DNA of 44,847 nt, taken from contig JAJTEF010000010.1 in the NCBI GenBank assembly GCA_021300355.1, positions 1-44,847 on the forward strand. Reading direction: 5' to 3'. The position numbers and the translations under genes were made by a program. Below, one piece after another: positions 25,786-35,042 of the stretch; positions within the stretch are counted from its first letter, which is position 1, and the number at the start of each line of letters is the position of its first letter. The notes beneath the pieces were generated by a model, which did not search any database, had not been told where the DNA came from, and saw only the letters and a program-made list of their open reading frames with translations. This DNA is from Sphingomonadaceae bacterium (lineage in GTDB: Bacteria > Pseudomonadota > Alphaproteobacteria > Sphingomonadales > Sphingomonadaceae).

Positions 25786-25806
25786 CCCGCGCGGCGCTCT
25801 CAAAAC

Positions 25807-26199
25807 TTAACCCGGAATAACAGCCTGCGCGGTTTGGCCGTCGCCTTCGGGCGCGGCGATGATGTCGCGGGTGATGCTGCCTTTGTTGACCGTGTTGGTC
25901 TGCGGGTCACCGACCGAAGAACGAATACCCATTTCGGCATTGCCCGAAGTCGTTGAGATCGCGCGTTCAGCGGCGGAACGCGGCGCGATGCCGCCAAACA
26001 AAGCATCCAAAACCTGTTCCTGACCACCATCGGCCGGACGGATTGCCGTTGCCGCAGTTGGCTCCAACGCGAAATCGGGTGGAACGACCAAAGGCGCAGC
26101 GCGGCCAGCCGTTGGCGCTGCATCGCCCGCCGAGGAACAACCCGACAACAATGGCAGGGTCGCGATCGCCATAGCGAATAGGGCTGATTTCGTTTTCAT
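25807..26199 (-). CDS. DUF3035-like lipoprotein 2
   Basis: This protein of about 130 residues has a lipoprotein signal ending PLLSGC with Cys21. It contains APLVVPPDFALEP near residue 37 and QEQVLDALFGGIAPRSAAERA near 60, features of alphaproteobacterial DUF3035 lipoproteins of unknown function. Residues beyond 80 (MGIRSSVGDPQTNTVNKGSITRDIIAAPEGD) continue the DUF3035 pattern. The start at 26199 gives a standard signal peptide; ATG at 26211, directly after the upstream stop, is the alternative. It is the last gene of the ileS-lspA transcript and shares two motifs with the preceding small lipoprotein. Confidence 0.82.
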   Translation of the reverse strand: MKTKSALFAMAIATLPLLSGCSSAGDAAPTAGRAAPLVVPPDFALEPTAATAIRPADGGQEQVLDALFGGIAPRSAAERAISTTSGNAEMGIRSSVGDPQTNTVNKGSITRDIIAAPEGDGQTAQAVIPG

Positions 26200-26211
26200 A
26201 TGCGTATCCAT

Positions 26212-26475
26212 TTACTGGGCCGACTGCGGACGGGGCGCAGGTGCAGCGCCGCCGAACATAGCGTCCAAAACCTGTTGCTTCGTATCGCTATCTTGCGGGC
26301 GCGGCGCATCGGGTGTCGGCGTGGGCAAAGCAAACTCTGTTGGAAGCTGAAGTGGCTTTGACCGGCTTACGGCAAATTCATCTGGCCGGTCACGGTCAAA
26401 CACGCTGGTGGTGCCGCAGCCCGAAAGCGCGAGCAAAGCAACTGACGCCGCCGCAAACATATTGATCCGCTTCAT
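26212..26475 (-). CDS. DUF3035-like lipoprotein 1 (short)
   Basis: This 87-residue protein has a lipoprotein signal ending LLALSGC with Cys20, followed by FDRDRPDEFAVSRSKPLQLPTEFALP and QQVLDAMFGGAAP. The RDRPDEFAV...PL.LP.FALP segment is the usual N-terminal signature of DUF3035. It ends soon after the VLDAMFGG motif, so it lacks the longer tail of the next gene. Its ATG overlaps the lspA stop by four bases (ATGA at 26475-26472). The function is unknown; the linkage to lspA, whose product matures lipoproteins, is suggestive but may be coincidental. Confidence 0.83.
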   Translation of the reverse strand: MKRINMFAAASVALLALSGCGTTSVFDRDRPDEFAVSRSKPLQLPTEFALPTPTPDAPRPQDSDTKQQVLDAMFGGAAPAPRPQSAQ

Positions 26476-27020
26476 GATTTCTCCACTATGTCAGCGCTGC
26501 TTTCGGGTTGCTGAACGTCAGCCCCGTCACCGGTTTGCTTGTCGCTTATCAGGAAGGCGCGGGCAAGCAATATCAGCACACCAATGCTGATGCAGGCATC
26601 GGCAAGGTTGAATATGTAAAAGGGCCGGAATGCGCCAATGTGCAAATCGGCATAATCGACGACATAGCCATAGCGCACGCGGTCAACGATATTGCCAAGC
26701 GCGCCGCCCAAAACGAGCGACAAGGCCAGCACATCACCGCGCAGTTTCTCGCGCCACATCCAAACGGCAACACCCGCAGCAATCACCGCCGTCAGCGCCA
26801 CCAACGCCCAGCGTTCGCCATCGCTATCGGCCGTCAGAAAGCTCATCGAAACGCCGCGATTTTCGGCATAGCGCAGGTCGAAGAACGAAATGATGTGAAT
26901 AACACCGCGGCTTTTCAGCTGAAGCGGGCCAAGCATCGCATATTTTACGATCTGGTCCGCGATGAACACAAGGCTTGCCAGCATGATGCCCTGAAGGCGG
27001 AATTTAGGATTGGGGTTCAT
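26472..27020 (-). CDS. lspA: Lipoprotein signal peptidase II
   Basis: This 182-residue inner-membrane aspartyl protease cleaves the signal peptide before the lipidated cysteine. Four membrane segments are visible. The catalytic aspartates are in GNIVDRVRYGYVVDYADLH near residue 112-130 and FNLADACISIGV near 140. The ATG at 27020 overlaps the ileS stop by ATGA, which fixes the start and rules out a 29-residue extension inside ileS. ileS-lspA is a conserved pair. The following two small lipoproteins are plausible substrates. Confidence 0.96.
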   Translation of the reverse strand: MNPNPKFRLQGIMLASLVFIADQIVKYAMLGPLQLKSRGVIHIISFFDLRYAENRGVSMSFLTADSDGERWALVALTAVIAAGVAVWMWREKLRGDVLALSLVLGGALGNIVDRVRYGYVVDYADLHIGAFRPFYIFNLADACISIGVLILLARAFLISDKQTGDGADVQQPESSADIVEKS

Positions 27021-29773
27021 GCGTTTCCGTTCACAACAGTATCGCATCTGTCGCACAATGCGCCATCGTCGACAACCTCGGGAAGATGCCGCCAGCAACG
27101 ACCGCATTTGTGGTTGGTGGTTTTGACTGCGCCTGCGCTATCGCCGTAATGAACAGCCGAGACGATGAATATTTCGGCGAGATCTACATCGCCGAACACT
27201 CCGCTGTGAGTATATTCCACCTCAAGGCTGGAGCCGACAATCTTCTCACGGCGCATGGGTTCGATTTGTTCGGTTGCGACCATACGCGACGCACGGATGC
27301 TCGCCCATTTTTCAGCCAAGGCCCCGTCAAGAACTGCGGGAACCTCCGGCCAATCCGAAAAATGCACGCTGTCGGCATCTGGGAACCGCGTCTGCCACAC
27401 CTCTTCGCTGGTGAAGACCAACACCGGCGCGGCATAGCGCACGAGGGCGTGGAACAAGGTGTCGAGCACCGTGCGATACGCCATCCGCTTTGGATCGGTC
27501 GGTGCGTCGCAATAGAGGCAATCTTTGCGGATATCGAAGAAGAATGCCGACAGGTCTTCGTTGCAAAACTCGGTCAGCAAACGGACATAAGTGTTAAAGT
27601 CAAAATCATTGACCGCCGTCTTCAACTTCGCGTCCATATCCGCGAGCAGATGGAGCATATAACGCTCCAGCTCGGGCATGTCGGCAACCGCGACCTTTTC
27701 CGCGTCCGAAAAGCCGCCGAGCGCGCCGAGCAGATAGCGGAAGGTGTTGCGCAATTTGCGATATTGGTCGGAAACGCCCTGCAGGATTTCCTTGCCGATC
27801 CGGTGGTCCTCGGTGAAGTCCACGGTCAACGCCCACAGCCGCAAAATATCCGCGCCACTGTCGCGCATCAGGTCGAGCGGATTGATCGTATTGCCCAGCG
27901 ACTTGGACATTTTCATGCCCTTTTGATCCATCGTAAAGCCGTGGGTCAGCACCGCGTTATACGGCGCACGGCCCCGCGTGCCGCAGCTTTGCAACAGGCT
28001 GGACTGGAACCAGCCGCGATGCTGGTCACTGCCTTCGAGATAGAGGTCCGCTGGCCATTGCAAGTCAGGCCAACGTCCGCTTTCGAGAACAAAGGCATGC
28101 GTGCAGCTCGAATCAAACCACACGTCCAAAATGTCCGTGACGCGTTCATAATCGGCAAGCGCATAGTCGCTGCCCAGATATTCCTGTGCGCGTTCGTCGC
28201 TCCAGCCATCAACGCCATTTTCGCGAATGCCCGCGATGATACGCGCGTTGACGGCGGCGTCGCAGAGATATTGGCCGGACTTGCGATCCACAAAAAGCGT
28301 GATCGGCACGCCCCATGCGCGCTGGCGGGACAGCACCCAATCGGGGCGCCCTTCGACCATTGCGGTGATGCGGTTCTGGCCCTTTTCCGGAACCCAGCGG
28401 GTGTCCGAAATCGCGGTCATCGCCTTTTCGCGCAATGTACCATCGGTCGTCGCTTTATCCATCGGCACGAACCATTGCGGGGTGCAGCGATAGATGACTT
28501 TCGCCTTTGACCGCCAGCTGTGCGGATAGCTGTGCTTGTAATCCGCCGATGCCGCGAGCAGTCCGCCGCTTTCGCGCAACGCAGCGCAGATGGGGCCATC
28601 AGGCGCGTTGAATTTGGGGTTGATGACGCTGCCCTCACCGCCAAGCCAGAGCCAATCAGCGCGATATTTGCCATCGCCTTCAACCGCGAACACCGGTTCA
28701 ATGCCATTGGCCTTGCACAGGTCGAAATCATCCTCGCCATGGTCGGGCGCCATATGGACGAGGCCGGTGCCGCTGTCGGTGGTGACGAAATCGCCTGCGA
28801 GCATCGGACGCGGCTTGGCAAAGAAACCGCCGAGTTCGTGCATCGGGTGGCGGACGGTGGTTCCGGCGAGGTCAGAGCCTTTGCCGCGCCAAGTGACATC
28901 GCTCAGGCTCACACCATCACCGAGACGTTTGGCCAAGTCATCGACCAAAGCTTCTGCAACCAGACATTTTTTGGAACCATTTACCGTGACTAGCCAATAG
29001 CTAACTTCAGGGCCGTAAGCCAAAGCTTGGTTCACCGGAATCGTCCAAGGCGTCGTTGTCCAGATCACCGCATGCGCGCCAACGAGTTCGGCAATCGGCG
29101 ATTCCACGATCTCGAACGCCACATCGATCTGCGTCGATACGATGTCCTCATATTCGACTTCGGCTTCGGCCAAGGCGGTCTTTTCCACCGGCGACCACAT
29201 CACGGGCTTTGCACCGCGATACAGCTGGCCGCTTTCGGCGAACTTCAACAGCTCCGAAACAATGGTCGCTTCGGCCTGGAAATCCATCGTCAGATAGGGA
29301 TTGTCCCAATCGGCATTGATGCCCAGCCGCTTCAATTGTTCGCGCTGCGTGTCGACCCAATGCTGCGCATAGGCCCGGCATTCCGCGCGGAACTCGACGG
29401 CGGGAACCTCGTCCTTGTTGAGCTTTTTCTTGCGATATTGCTCTTCGACCTTCCACTCGATGGGCAGGCCGTGGCAATCCCAACCGGGCACATAAGGCGC
29501 GTCTTTGCCCAACAATGTCTGCGTGCGGACAACCATGTCCTTCAGAATATGGTTCAGCGCGTGGCCGATATGCATGTCGCCATTCGCATAAGGCGGGCCG
29601 TCATGCAGAATGAACTTCTCACGCCCGCGACGGCGATTGCGCAGCTCCGCATAAAAATCCTGCGCCTGCCAACGCGCGAGAATGCCCGGCTCCTTCTGCG
29701 GAAGGCCGGCCTTCATAGGGAAATCTGTTTTCGGCAGGAAAACGGTGTCGCGATAGTCGATAGGGTCAGTCAT
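27017..29773 (-). CDS. ileS: Isoleucine--tRNA ligase
   Basis: This 918-residue class I synthetase charges tRNA-Ile. The HIGH motif is in PPYANGDMHIGHALNHILKD near residue 60, the CP1 editing domain follows (TTTPWTIPVNQALAY near 245), and the KMSKS loop is MKMSKSLGN near 610. The C-terminal zinc knuckle CGRCWRH...CDRC lies at about 888-912. The length is that of the bacterial type 1 enzyme. Downstream lspA overlaps its stop. A 195-base gap containing a palindromic repeat separates it from ribF. Confidence 0.98.
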   Translation of the reverse strand: MTDPIDYRDTVFLPKTDFPMKAGLPQKEPGILARWQAQDFYAELRNRRRGREKFILHDGPPYANGDMHIGHALNHILKDMVVRTQTLLGKDAPYVPGWDCHGLPIEWKVEEQYRKKKLNKDEVPAVEFRAECRAYAQHWVDTQREQLKRLGINADWDNPYLTMDFQAEATIVSELLKFAESGQLYRGAKPVMWSPVEKTALAEAEVEYEDIVSTQIDVAFEIVESPIAELVGAHAVIWTTTPWTIPVNQALAYGPEVSYWLVTVNGSKKCLVAEALVDDLAKRLGDGVSLSDVTWRGKGSDLAGTTVRHPMHELGGFFAKPRPMLAGDFVTTDSGTGLVHMAPDHGEDDFDLCKANGIEPVFAVEGDGKYRADWLWLGGEGSVINPKFNAPDGPICAALRESGGLLAASADYKHSYPHSWRSKAKVIYRCTPQWFVPMDKATTDGTLREKAMTAISDTRWVPEKGQNRITAMVEGRPDWVLSRQRAWGVPITLFVDRKSGQYLCDAAVNARIIAGIRENGVDGWSDERAQEYLGSDYALADYERVTDILDVWFDSSCTHAFVLESGRWPDLQWPADLYLEGSDQHRGWFQSSLLQSCGTRGRAPYNAVLTHGFTMDQKGMKMSKSLGNTINPLDLMRDSGADILRLWALTVDFTEDHRIGKEILQGVSDQYRKLRNTFRYLLGALGGFSDAEKVAVADMPELERYMLHLLADMDAKLKTAVNDFDFNTYVRLLTEFCNEDLSAFFFDIRKDCLYCDAPTDPKRMAYRTVLDTLFHALVRYAAPVLVFTSEEVWQTRFPDADSVHFSDWPEVPAVLDGALAEKWASIRASRMVATEQIEPMRREKIVGSSLEVEYTHSGVFGDVDLAEIFIVSAVHYGDSAGAVKTTNHKCGRCWRHLPEVVDDGALCDRCDTVVNGNA

Positions 29774-29834
29774 GTTAGAAGCGCCCTTAGCGCAAAGATG
29801 AGGAGAATTGAAACCTCCTTGTCACTCCACGCGT

Positions 29835-29929
29835 GTGTCATTCCCGCAAATGCGGGAATCCATGGCATGACATGTCAGCGTAAACTGCGCAGACAGACCA
29901 TGGACCCCCGATCAAGTCGGGGGTGACAC
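29835..29929. repeat. Extragenic palindromic doublet, family B copy 2
   Basis: The left hairpin is TTCCCGC-AAAT-GCGGGAA and the right hairpin is ACCCCCGA-TCAAG-TCGGGGGT, bounded by inverted GTGTCA and TGACAC. The right half matches copy 1 except for compensated stem changes. It lies between the ileS start and the ribF end, on the presumed path of the ribF-ileS transcript. Confidence 0.8.
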
Positions 29930-29968
29930 ATGGCATAGCTATCAATTATCGCCATGCGCGCAGAGGGA

Positions 29969-30904
29969 TTACACTGCCCCCAATATCCGGCGGGCTTCGT
30001 CGCAATCCTGCGCCATTTGCGCCATCAGTGCGTCCAGACTGTCAAACTTTGCCTCTCCGCGGATGAAGGCGTGGAATTCGATTTCGATATTCTGCCCATA
30101 CAGATCCTCGGCAAAGTCGAAGAAATGCGGCTCAAGCAATTCCTTGGGCGGATCGAACGTCGGGCGAATACCAAGGTTCGCGGCACCATTGAGCACCCGT
30201 CCATCGGGCAAGCTGCCCTTCACCGCATAAATGCCGTAACGCGGACGCAGATAATGGCCCATGTCGATATTGGCGGTCGGGAAACCCAAAAGCCGCCCGT
30301 TTTTATCGCCATGCTGCACAATGCCCTCAACCGTGAATGGCCGCGTGAGCAAAGCGGTGGCCGTGGCGCAGTCGCCATCCTTAAGCGCCGTGCGGATACG
30401 GCTCGACGATATCACGCCGCCATCATCCACCACTGGCCCCATGGCGGTCGACGTCAGGCCATGCGCGCCGCCCAAATCGCGCAACACGTCAATATTGCCG
30501 CCGCGTTTATGCCCAAAGGTAAAGTCCTCACCCGTGACCACCGCCGAAATGCCCAGACGTTCCATCAGCAATATGACGATGAAATCTTCGGCGCTGGTCG
30601 CGGCAAGCTCTGCATCGAAATCAAACACCAGCATCGCGTCGGCACCGGCTTCTTCAAACAAGCGCTGCCGCTGATCGAGCGTCGTCAGACGGAACCACGG
30701 CGATTCCGGCGCAAAAAAGCGCACGGGATGCGGATCAAATGTTGCGATGATCGCTGGCTTACCCGCCGCCTTGGCCTGTTTTATCGCTTCGCCAGCAACG
30801 GCCTGATGCCCCAAATGAAAGCCATCAAAATTGCCCAAGGCAACAACGCCGCCGCGCAATGCGTCAGGCGTTCGGTCTTTGGCAGAAAGGCGGGGAATCG
30901 TCAT
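29969..30904 (-). CDS. ribF: Bifunctional riboflavin kinase/FAD synthetase
   Basis: This 311-residue enzyme makes FMN from riboflavin and then FAD. The N-terminal adenylyltransferase domain has VALGNFDGFHLGHQAV near residue 22 and FTFGHKRGGN near 125 (the conserved GKxxxG-like region). The C-terminal kinase domain has GRLLGFPTANI near 205 and PRYGIYAVKG. The length is standard. Its ATG overlaps the dipeptidase stop by four bases (ATGA at 30904-30901). ribF-ileS-lspA is a frequent order in Proteobacteria. Confidence 0.96.
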   Translation of the reverse strand: MTIPRLSAKDRTPDALRGGVVALGNFDGFHLGHQAVAGEAIKQAKAAGKPAIIATFDPHPVRFFAPESPWFRLTTLDQRQRLFEEAGADAMLVFDFDAELAATSAEDFIVILLMERLGISAVVTGEDFTFGHKRGGNIDVLRDLGGAHGLTSTAMGPVVDDGGVISSSRIRTALKDGDCATATALLTRPFTVEGIVQHGDKNGRLLGFPTANIDMGHYLRPRYGIYAVKGSLPDGRVLNGAANLGIRPTFDPPKELLEPHFFDFAEDLYGQNIEIEFHAFIRGEAKFDSLDALMAQMAQDCDEARRILGAV

Positions 30905-32088
30905 TGCGCGGTGGCAGCCTTTTCCATCGGTACCAAGCCAGCACGGATGACGCGCAACGCGTTTTCGCCCATGACGGCGCGAATTTCGTCTGGCGTGAAA
31001 CCCTCGTCCATCAACGCTTGGGTGACTTGCGCGAGTTGCGACGTATCGAAACGCACCGTGGTCGCGCCATCATAGTCCGATCCCAAAGCGACATGTTGAA
31101 TGCCAACGAGATCGCGCACATGCTTCATCGCCTTGGCCGCAGCCCGCGGATCGGTGGAGCATATTGCGCCTTCCCAATAGCCGATGCCAATGATGCCACC
31201 GGTTTTGGCGACGCCGCGCACTTCGTCATCGGTCAGGTTGCGGTTGACCTTGCACGTCGCTTGCACGCCGCCATGGCTGGAGACCACGGGACGCTTCGCC
31301 ATGGCCAGAACCTCGGCAACGCCAGCATGGCTGAGATGCGCGATGTCGACGATCATGCCCTTCGCCTCCATCCGGCGCAATATGTCGCGACCGAACGGCG
31401 TCAGTCCGCCTTTTTTCAGGCCGTGCATCGACCCGCCCAATTCATTGTCAAAGAAATGCGTGAACCCCGCCATGCGGAACCCGGCGTCGTACAGACGGTC
31501 GAGATTCTCGGCCTTGCCTTCAAGATTATGGAGCCCTTCAATGGTCAGCATCGCGCCGACAGTGCTCCGGTCCTTTTGCCGCGCGGCCAGTAAGGCATCG
31601 ATCTGCTGCGCCTTGTCCACCGCTTGTAATTTTCCGTCTGATCCCGTGACCGCATTATCGCGCTTCGCCGCGTGATACAGCGACCGCTCGACCAATGAGC
31701 GCCATGTTTTCACCGGCTGCAACTGCGCGAAGGTCAGCAAAGTGATATTGTCGGTGTCCGCGCCATTGCCATCATAATTCTGGCCGTTGGGCGTTTTGGT
31801 GACTGACGAGAAAAGCTGAAGCGCGACATTGCCTTCTTGCAAGCGCGGCAAATCCATATGGCCACGGTCCGCAGGCTTGCTCAAATCGCGGTTCCACATC
31901 AACGTGTCGCTGTGCAGGTCGACGATGTTCAACGTCTTGTGCAATGCCTTGGCCTCATCGCTGACCTTAATCAGCGGTTGGCCGTCCACCGCGTTCATCG
32001 AACCTTCGACATAGCCGGGTAAAAAGCCGAAAAAGCCAATCGCAGCCGCGCCAATCAGCGTCAGTGGAATCCAGAATTTCTTACGCAT
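30901..32088 (-). CDS. Membrane dipeptidase (peptidase M19)
   Basis: This protein of about 395 residues has an N-terminal membrane anchor (FWIPLTLIGAAAIGFFGFLPG) and the M19 renal-dipeptidase fold. Metal ligands are visible as IVDLHSDTLMW near residue 53, MLTIEGLHNL near 165, DIAHLSHAGV near 235 and VVSSHGGVQA near 258, and ALGSDYDGAT near 325 completes the site. It hydrolyses dipeptides, including some D-amino acid or beta-lactam-like ones in other members, probably in the periplasm. The ATG at 32088 is chosen because GGGGGAA lies five bases upstream; ATG at 32091 is adjacent. It is coupled to ribF. Confidence 0.93.
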   Translation of the reverse strand: MRKKFWIPLTLIGAAAIGFFGFLPGYVEGSMNAVDGQPLIKVSDEAKALHKTLNIVDLHSDTLMWNRDLSKPADRGHMDLPRLQEGNVALQLFSSVTKTPNGQNYDGNGADTDNITLLTFAQLQPVKTWRSLVERSLYHAAKRDNAVTGSDGKLQAVDKAQQIDALLAARQKDRSTVGAMLTIEGLHNLEGKAENLDRLYDAGFRMAGFTHFFDNELGGSMHGLKKGGLTPFGRDILRRMEAKGMIVDIAHLSHAGVAEVLAMAKRPVVSSHGGVQATCKVNRNLTDDEVRGVAKTGGIIGIGYWEGAICSTDPRAAAKAMKHVRDLVGIQHVALGSDYDGATTVRFDTSQLAQVTQALMDEGFTPDEIRAVMGENALRVIRAGLVPMEKAATAQ

Positions 32089-32112
32089 CATTTCCCCCAA
32101 TATACCGCGTGC

Positions 32113-32610
32113 TTAGCTCTTTGCCCGCCGCACAAGCGTTACAAAGTCGAACGCAGGTGCGCCGTTCAACGCAGCATGGCTTTCGCGGGACAGTTCTTCC
32201 CACTCCGCCATGTCGAAATCCGGGACCGACGTATCGCCTTCGGGCTGCGCGGCAATCTCCGTTAATTCAATGCGGTCCGCGATCGGCAGAAACAGATTAT
32301 AGATTTCCGCGCCGCCAATAACGCACACATGGGGGCCATTGGCGAGCTTCAGCGCGTCGGCCACCGAATGCGCGATTTCGGCGCCGTCTTCTTCCCACGC
32401 GGTATCGCGCGTCAAAACAATGTGGCGTCGGCCATCCAGCAGGCCGGGCAGGCTGTCAAAGGTCTTGCGCCCCATAATCATGGGCCGGCCCTTGGTTATC
32501 TGTTTAAAATGACGCAGGTCCGCGGGGAGATGCCACGGCATGCCGCCATCTTTCCCGATGACTCCATTGGCGGCGCGGGCGAGGACAAGGATAATTTCGG
32601 GATGATTCAT
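32113..32610 (-). CDS. folA: Dihydrofolate reductase
   Basis: This 165-residue enzyme reduces dihydrofolate to tetrahydrofolate with NADPH. It has LARAANGVIGKDGGMPWHLPADLRHFK near residues 10-36 (substrate and Met20 loop, with the acidic residue in the LPADL segment), GRPMIMGRKTFDSLPGLLDGRRHIVLTRD, and VIGGAEIYNLFLP near 97. No trimethoprim-resistance substitution can be called by eye. thyA, often linked, is absent from the window. It lies 23 bases downstream of purK. Confidence 0.96.
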   Translation of the reverse strand: MNHPEIILVLARAANGVIGKDGGMPWHLPADLRHFKQITKGRPMIMGRKTFDSLPGLLDGRRHIVLTRDTAWEEDGAEIAHSVADALKLANGPHVCVIGGAEIYNLFLPIADRIELTEIAAQPEGDTSVPDFDMAEWEELSRESHAALNGAPAFDFVTLVRRAKS

Positions 32611-32633
32611 AACCCCGCTTTGCCTTGAAAAAC

Positions 32634-33704
32634 TTAGCGATACAAGCGGGTGACGTGGCCTATTTTTCGGCCCGGGCGCGCTTGTGCCTTTCCATAGAGA
32701 TGCAGATGCGCCGCGGGGTCGGCCAAAATCTGTTCAAAGGCGTCGCCATCATCCCCGATCAGGTTCTGCATTTCGACACGGGCCGCCACCGTTTCGGTGC
32801 TGCCAAGCGGCAGTCCGCAAATCGCGCGGATGTGGTTTTCAAACTGGCTGGTGGCCGCGCCTTCAATCGTCCAATGGCCGCTATTGTGCACGCGGGGCGC
32901 GATTTCATTGAACAAGGGGCCGGCGCTGCTGGCAAAAAATTCGGCGGTGAATACGCCGACATAATCAAGCTTGGTCGCCACCGCCGCCGCCATATCGCGC
33001 GCCGCCTGTTGTTGGCTTTCCACGAGCGCGCCAGCGGGCAGCGTCGACGTTGCCAAAATGCCGCCGACATGCACATTGTGCGGGCTGTCCCAAAAGCGGA
33101 TCTCGCCATCTTGGCCGCGCACCAATATCACCGAAAATTCGGCATCGAACTGCACCATGGCTTCCGCGATCAACGGCTGCGCACCCGTCTGCGCCCATGC
33201 ATCGGCCAGATCGTCCTGCGACGTGACGCGAAGCTGCCCCTTGCCATCATATCCCATGCGGATCGTCTTCAATATGCACGGGATACCCACCGCATCCACC
33301 GCCGCCTGCACGTCGCCTTGTATATTTGCGATGGCGAAGTTCGCTGTCTGTCCGCCAAGGCTGCGCACAAAGCGCTTTTCGGCGTCACGATCCTGCGCGA
33401 CTTCCAACGCCTTGGCCGGCGGATAAATGGGGACAAGCCCGGCAATCGTTTCAAGCGGTGCAACCGGCACATTTTCAAATTCGAAGGTGACGACATCGCA
33501 TTGCTGCGCAAAATCTTTCAACGCGGCATGGTCGTCATAGGCGCCGATGCTGCTGTGCGCGGCGACGTCAAACGCCACATTGTCACCCGCTGGCGCGTAA
33601 ATATGGCAGCGATAGCCAAGCTGAGCCGCCGCAACCGCGAGCATCCGGCCAAGCTGGCCGCCACCCAATATTCCAATGGTCGAACCAGGAGGCAACGCAG
33701 TCAT
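32634..33704 (-). CDS. purK: N5-carboxyaminoimidazole ribonucleotide synthase
   Basis: This 356-residue ATP-grasp enzyme carboxylates AIR in purine synthesis. It begins MTALPPGSTIGILGGGQLGRML and continues YAPAGDNVAFDVAAHSSIGAYDD, VEAMVQFDAEFSVILVRGQDGEI-like segments and FFASSAGPLFNEIAPRVHNSGHWTIEGAATSQFENHIRAI near residue 260-300. The ATG at 33704 fits the family; a longer in-frame extension would run through purE in another frame. purE ends ten bases upstream, so the two act in one operon and in consecutive steps. Confidence 0.97.
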   Translation of the reverse strand: MTALPPGSTIGILGGGQLGRMLAVAAAQLGYRCHIYAPAGDNVAFDVAAHSSIGAYDDHAALKDFAQQCDVVTFEFENVPVAPLETIAGLVPIYPPAKALEVAQDRDAEKRFVRSLGGQTANFAIANIQGDVQAAVDAVGIPCILKTIRMGYDGKGQLRVTSQDDLADAWAQTGAQPLIAEAMVQFDAEFSVILVRGQDGEIRFWDSPHNVHVGGILATSTLPAGALVESQQQAARDMAAAVATKLDYVGVFTAEFFASSAGPLFNEIAPRVHNSGHWTIEGAATSQFENHIRAICGLPLGSTETVAARVEMQNLIGDDGDAFEQILADPAAHLHLYGKAQARPGRKIGHVTRLYR

Positions 33705-33714
33705 CGGCTTCGTC

Positions 33715-34203
33715 TCACTCTGGCGTTTCGGCGACCGACGCGGTCTGGGCCGCGCGCCATGCATCCAGCCGCGCCGCGAGCGCTGCATCATTATTGGCCA
33801 GCATCGCCGCTGCCAAAAGCGCGGCGTTCGTAGCGCCCGCCTTGCCAATCGCGAGCGTGCCGACGGGAATGCCCGCGGGCATTTGGACGATCGACAACAG
33901 GCTATCCATGCCATCCAGCGCCTTCGACTGCACCGGCACGCCAAGCACCGGAAGCCGGGTCATCGATGCCGCCATACCCGGCAGATGCGCCGCACCACCA
34001 GCGCCAGCGATAATGCATTGCAGACCCCGATCGGCCGCACTTTTTGCATAATCATACAGACGCTCAGGCGTACGATGCGCGGACACCACTTTGCATTCAT
34101 GGGGAATGTCGAGCGCGGTCAGCGTGGCTGACGCTTCGCGCATCGTTTCCCAGTCCGAACGGCTTCCCATGATGATGCCAATAAGCGGCGCTGAGTCAGT
34201 CAT
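33715..34203 (-). CDS. purE: N5-carboxyaminoimidazole ribonucleotide mutase
   Basis: This 162-residue class I PurE converts N5-CAIR to CAIR. Signature motifs are [15 protein letters not shown] near residue 10, [22 protein letters not shown] near 40 and [29 protein letters not shown] near 65-95. The ATG at 34203 has GGGGAG upstream. It leads purK with a ten-base gap. The 113 bases upstream to gpmA hold no recognised purine riboswitch. Confidence 0.97.
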   Translation of the reverse strand: MTDSAPLIGIIMGSRSDWETMREASATLTALDIPHECKVVSAHRTPERLYDYAKSAADRGLQCIIAGAGGAAHLPGMAASMTRLPVLGVPVQSKALDGMDSLLSIVQMPAGIPVGTLAIGKAGATNAALLAAAMLANNDAALAARLDAWRAAQTASVAETPE

Positions 34204-34316
34204 GTGTCACTCCCCTGACAACTTTGATGGCATGGCCTTAGCCGCGTGGTGCAAAAGGCGCAATCCAGCAACAATAGGATAATCACAGGCCCGCGCACGC
34301 GCGCGGCACGACAATG

Positions 34317-35000
34317 TTACCGCGCGGATAGATAGTGATATGCACCGTTCAAATTGTCGTCGAGTTCATAGACAATCGGCTGGCCGGTCGGGATTTCAAG
34401 GCCATTGATATCTGCATCCGAAATGCCCGAAATATGCTTCACCAGCGCGCGCAAGCTGTTGCCATGTGCAGAGATGAGAACGGTTTTGCCCGCCTTTAAC
34501 TCAGGGACAATGGCGCTCTCCCAATATGGCAGAACGCGCAGTATCGTGTCTTTCAGGCTTTCGGACGCGGGGATTTTGATACCCGCATAACGCGGATCGG
34601 ACGACAGGTCATAAGGCGATCCCACCTCCAATGGCGGCGGCGGAACATCGAAACTGCGGCGCCAGATTTTGACCTGTTCGTCGCCATGCTTGGCCGCAGT
34701 CTCTGCCTTATCAAGGCCGGTCAGGCCGCCATAATGGCGCTCGTTCAATTGCCAGTTCTTGGTCACCGGAACCCAAAGCCGGCCCATCGCCTCAAGCGCG
34801 AGGTTCAACGTCTTGATCGCCCGCGTCTGCACGCTGGTAAAGGCAACATCAGGGGCAATGCCCTTGGCCTTCATCAGCTCGCCCGCGGCCCACGCTTCGG
34901 CTGCGCCTTTTTCGGTTACGTCAACATCCCACCAACCGGTGAACCGGTTTTCCAGATTCCATTGGGATTGTCCGTGGCGAATGAGGATAAGCTTTGGCAT
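34317..35000 (-). CDS. gpmA: 2,3-bisphosphoglycerate-dependent phosphoglycerate mutase
   Basis: This 227-residue glycolytic/gluconeogenic enzyme interconverts 3- and 2-phosphoglycerate. The catalytic RHGQSQWN lies at about residues 8-15, followed by [38 protein letters not shown] is near 85, and the second catalytic His is in [17 protein letters not shown] near 180. The ATG at 35000 has AAGGAA upstream. It is followed by purE on the same strand after 113 bases. Confidence 0.96.
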   Translation of the reverse strand: MPKLILIRHGQSQWNLENRFTGWWDVDVTEKGAAEAWAAGELMKAKGIAPDVAFTSVQTRAIKTLNLALEAMGRLWVPVTKNWQLNERHYGGLTGLDKAETAAKHGDEQVKIWRRSFDVPPPPLEVGSPYDLSSDPRYAGIKIPASESLKDTILRVLPYWESAIVPELKAGKTVLISAHGNSLRALVKHISGISDADINGLEIPTGQPIVYELDDNLNGAYHYLSAR

Positions 35001-35042
35001 GGGAGTTCCTTCGTTGTTTGACCGCGCCCTAACGCAAGTTGG

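Noticed and set aside
27086-28510. 474-codon open frame on the plus strand opposite ileS
   Set aside because: It is a mirror frame of a strongly coding GC-rich gene with no family match; ileS on the other strand is certain.
29954-31075. 373-codon plus-strand open frame opposite ribF and the dipeptidase gene
   Set aside because: It spans two well-supported genes on the opposite strand and its product has no recognisable motif.
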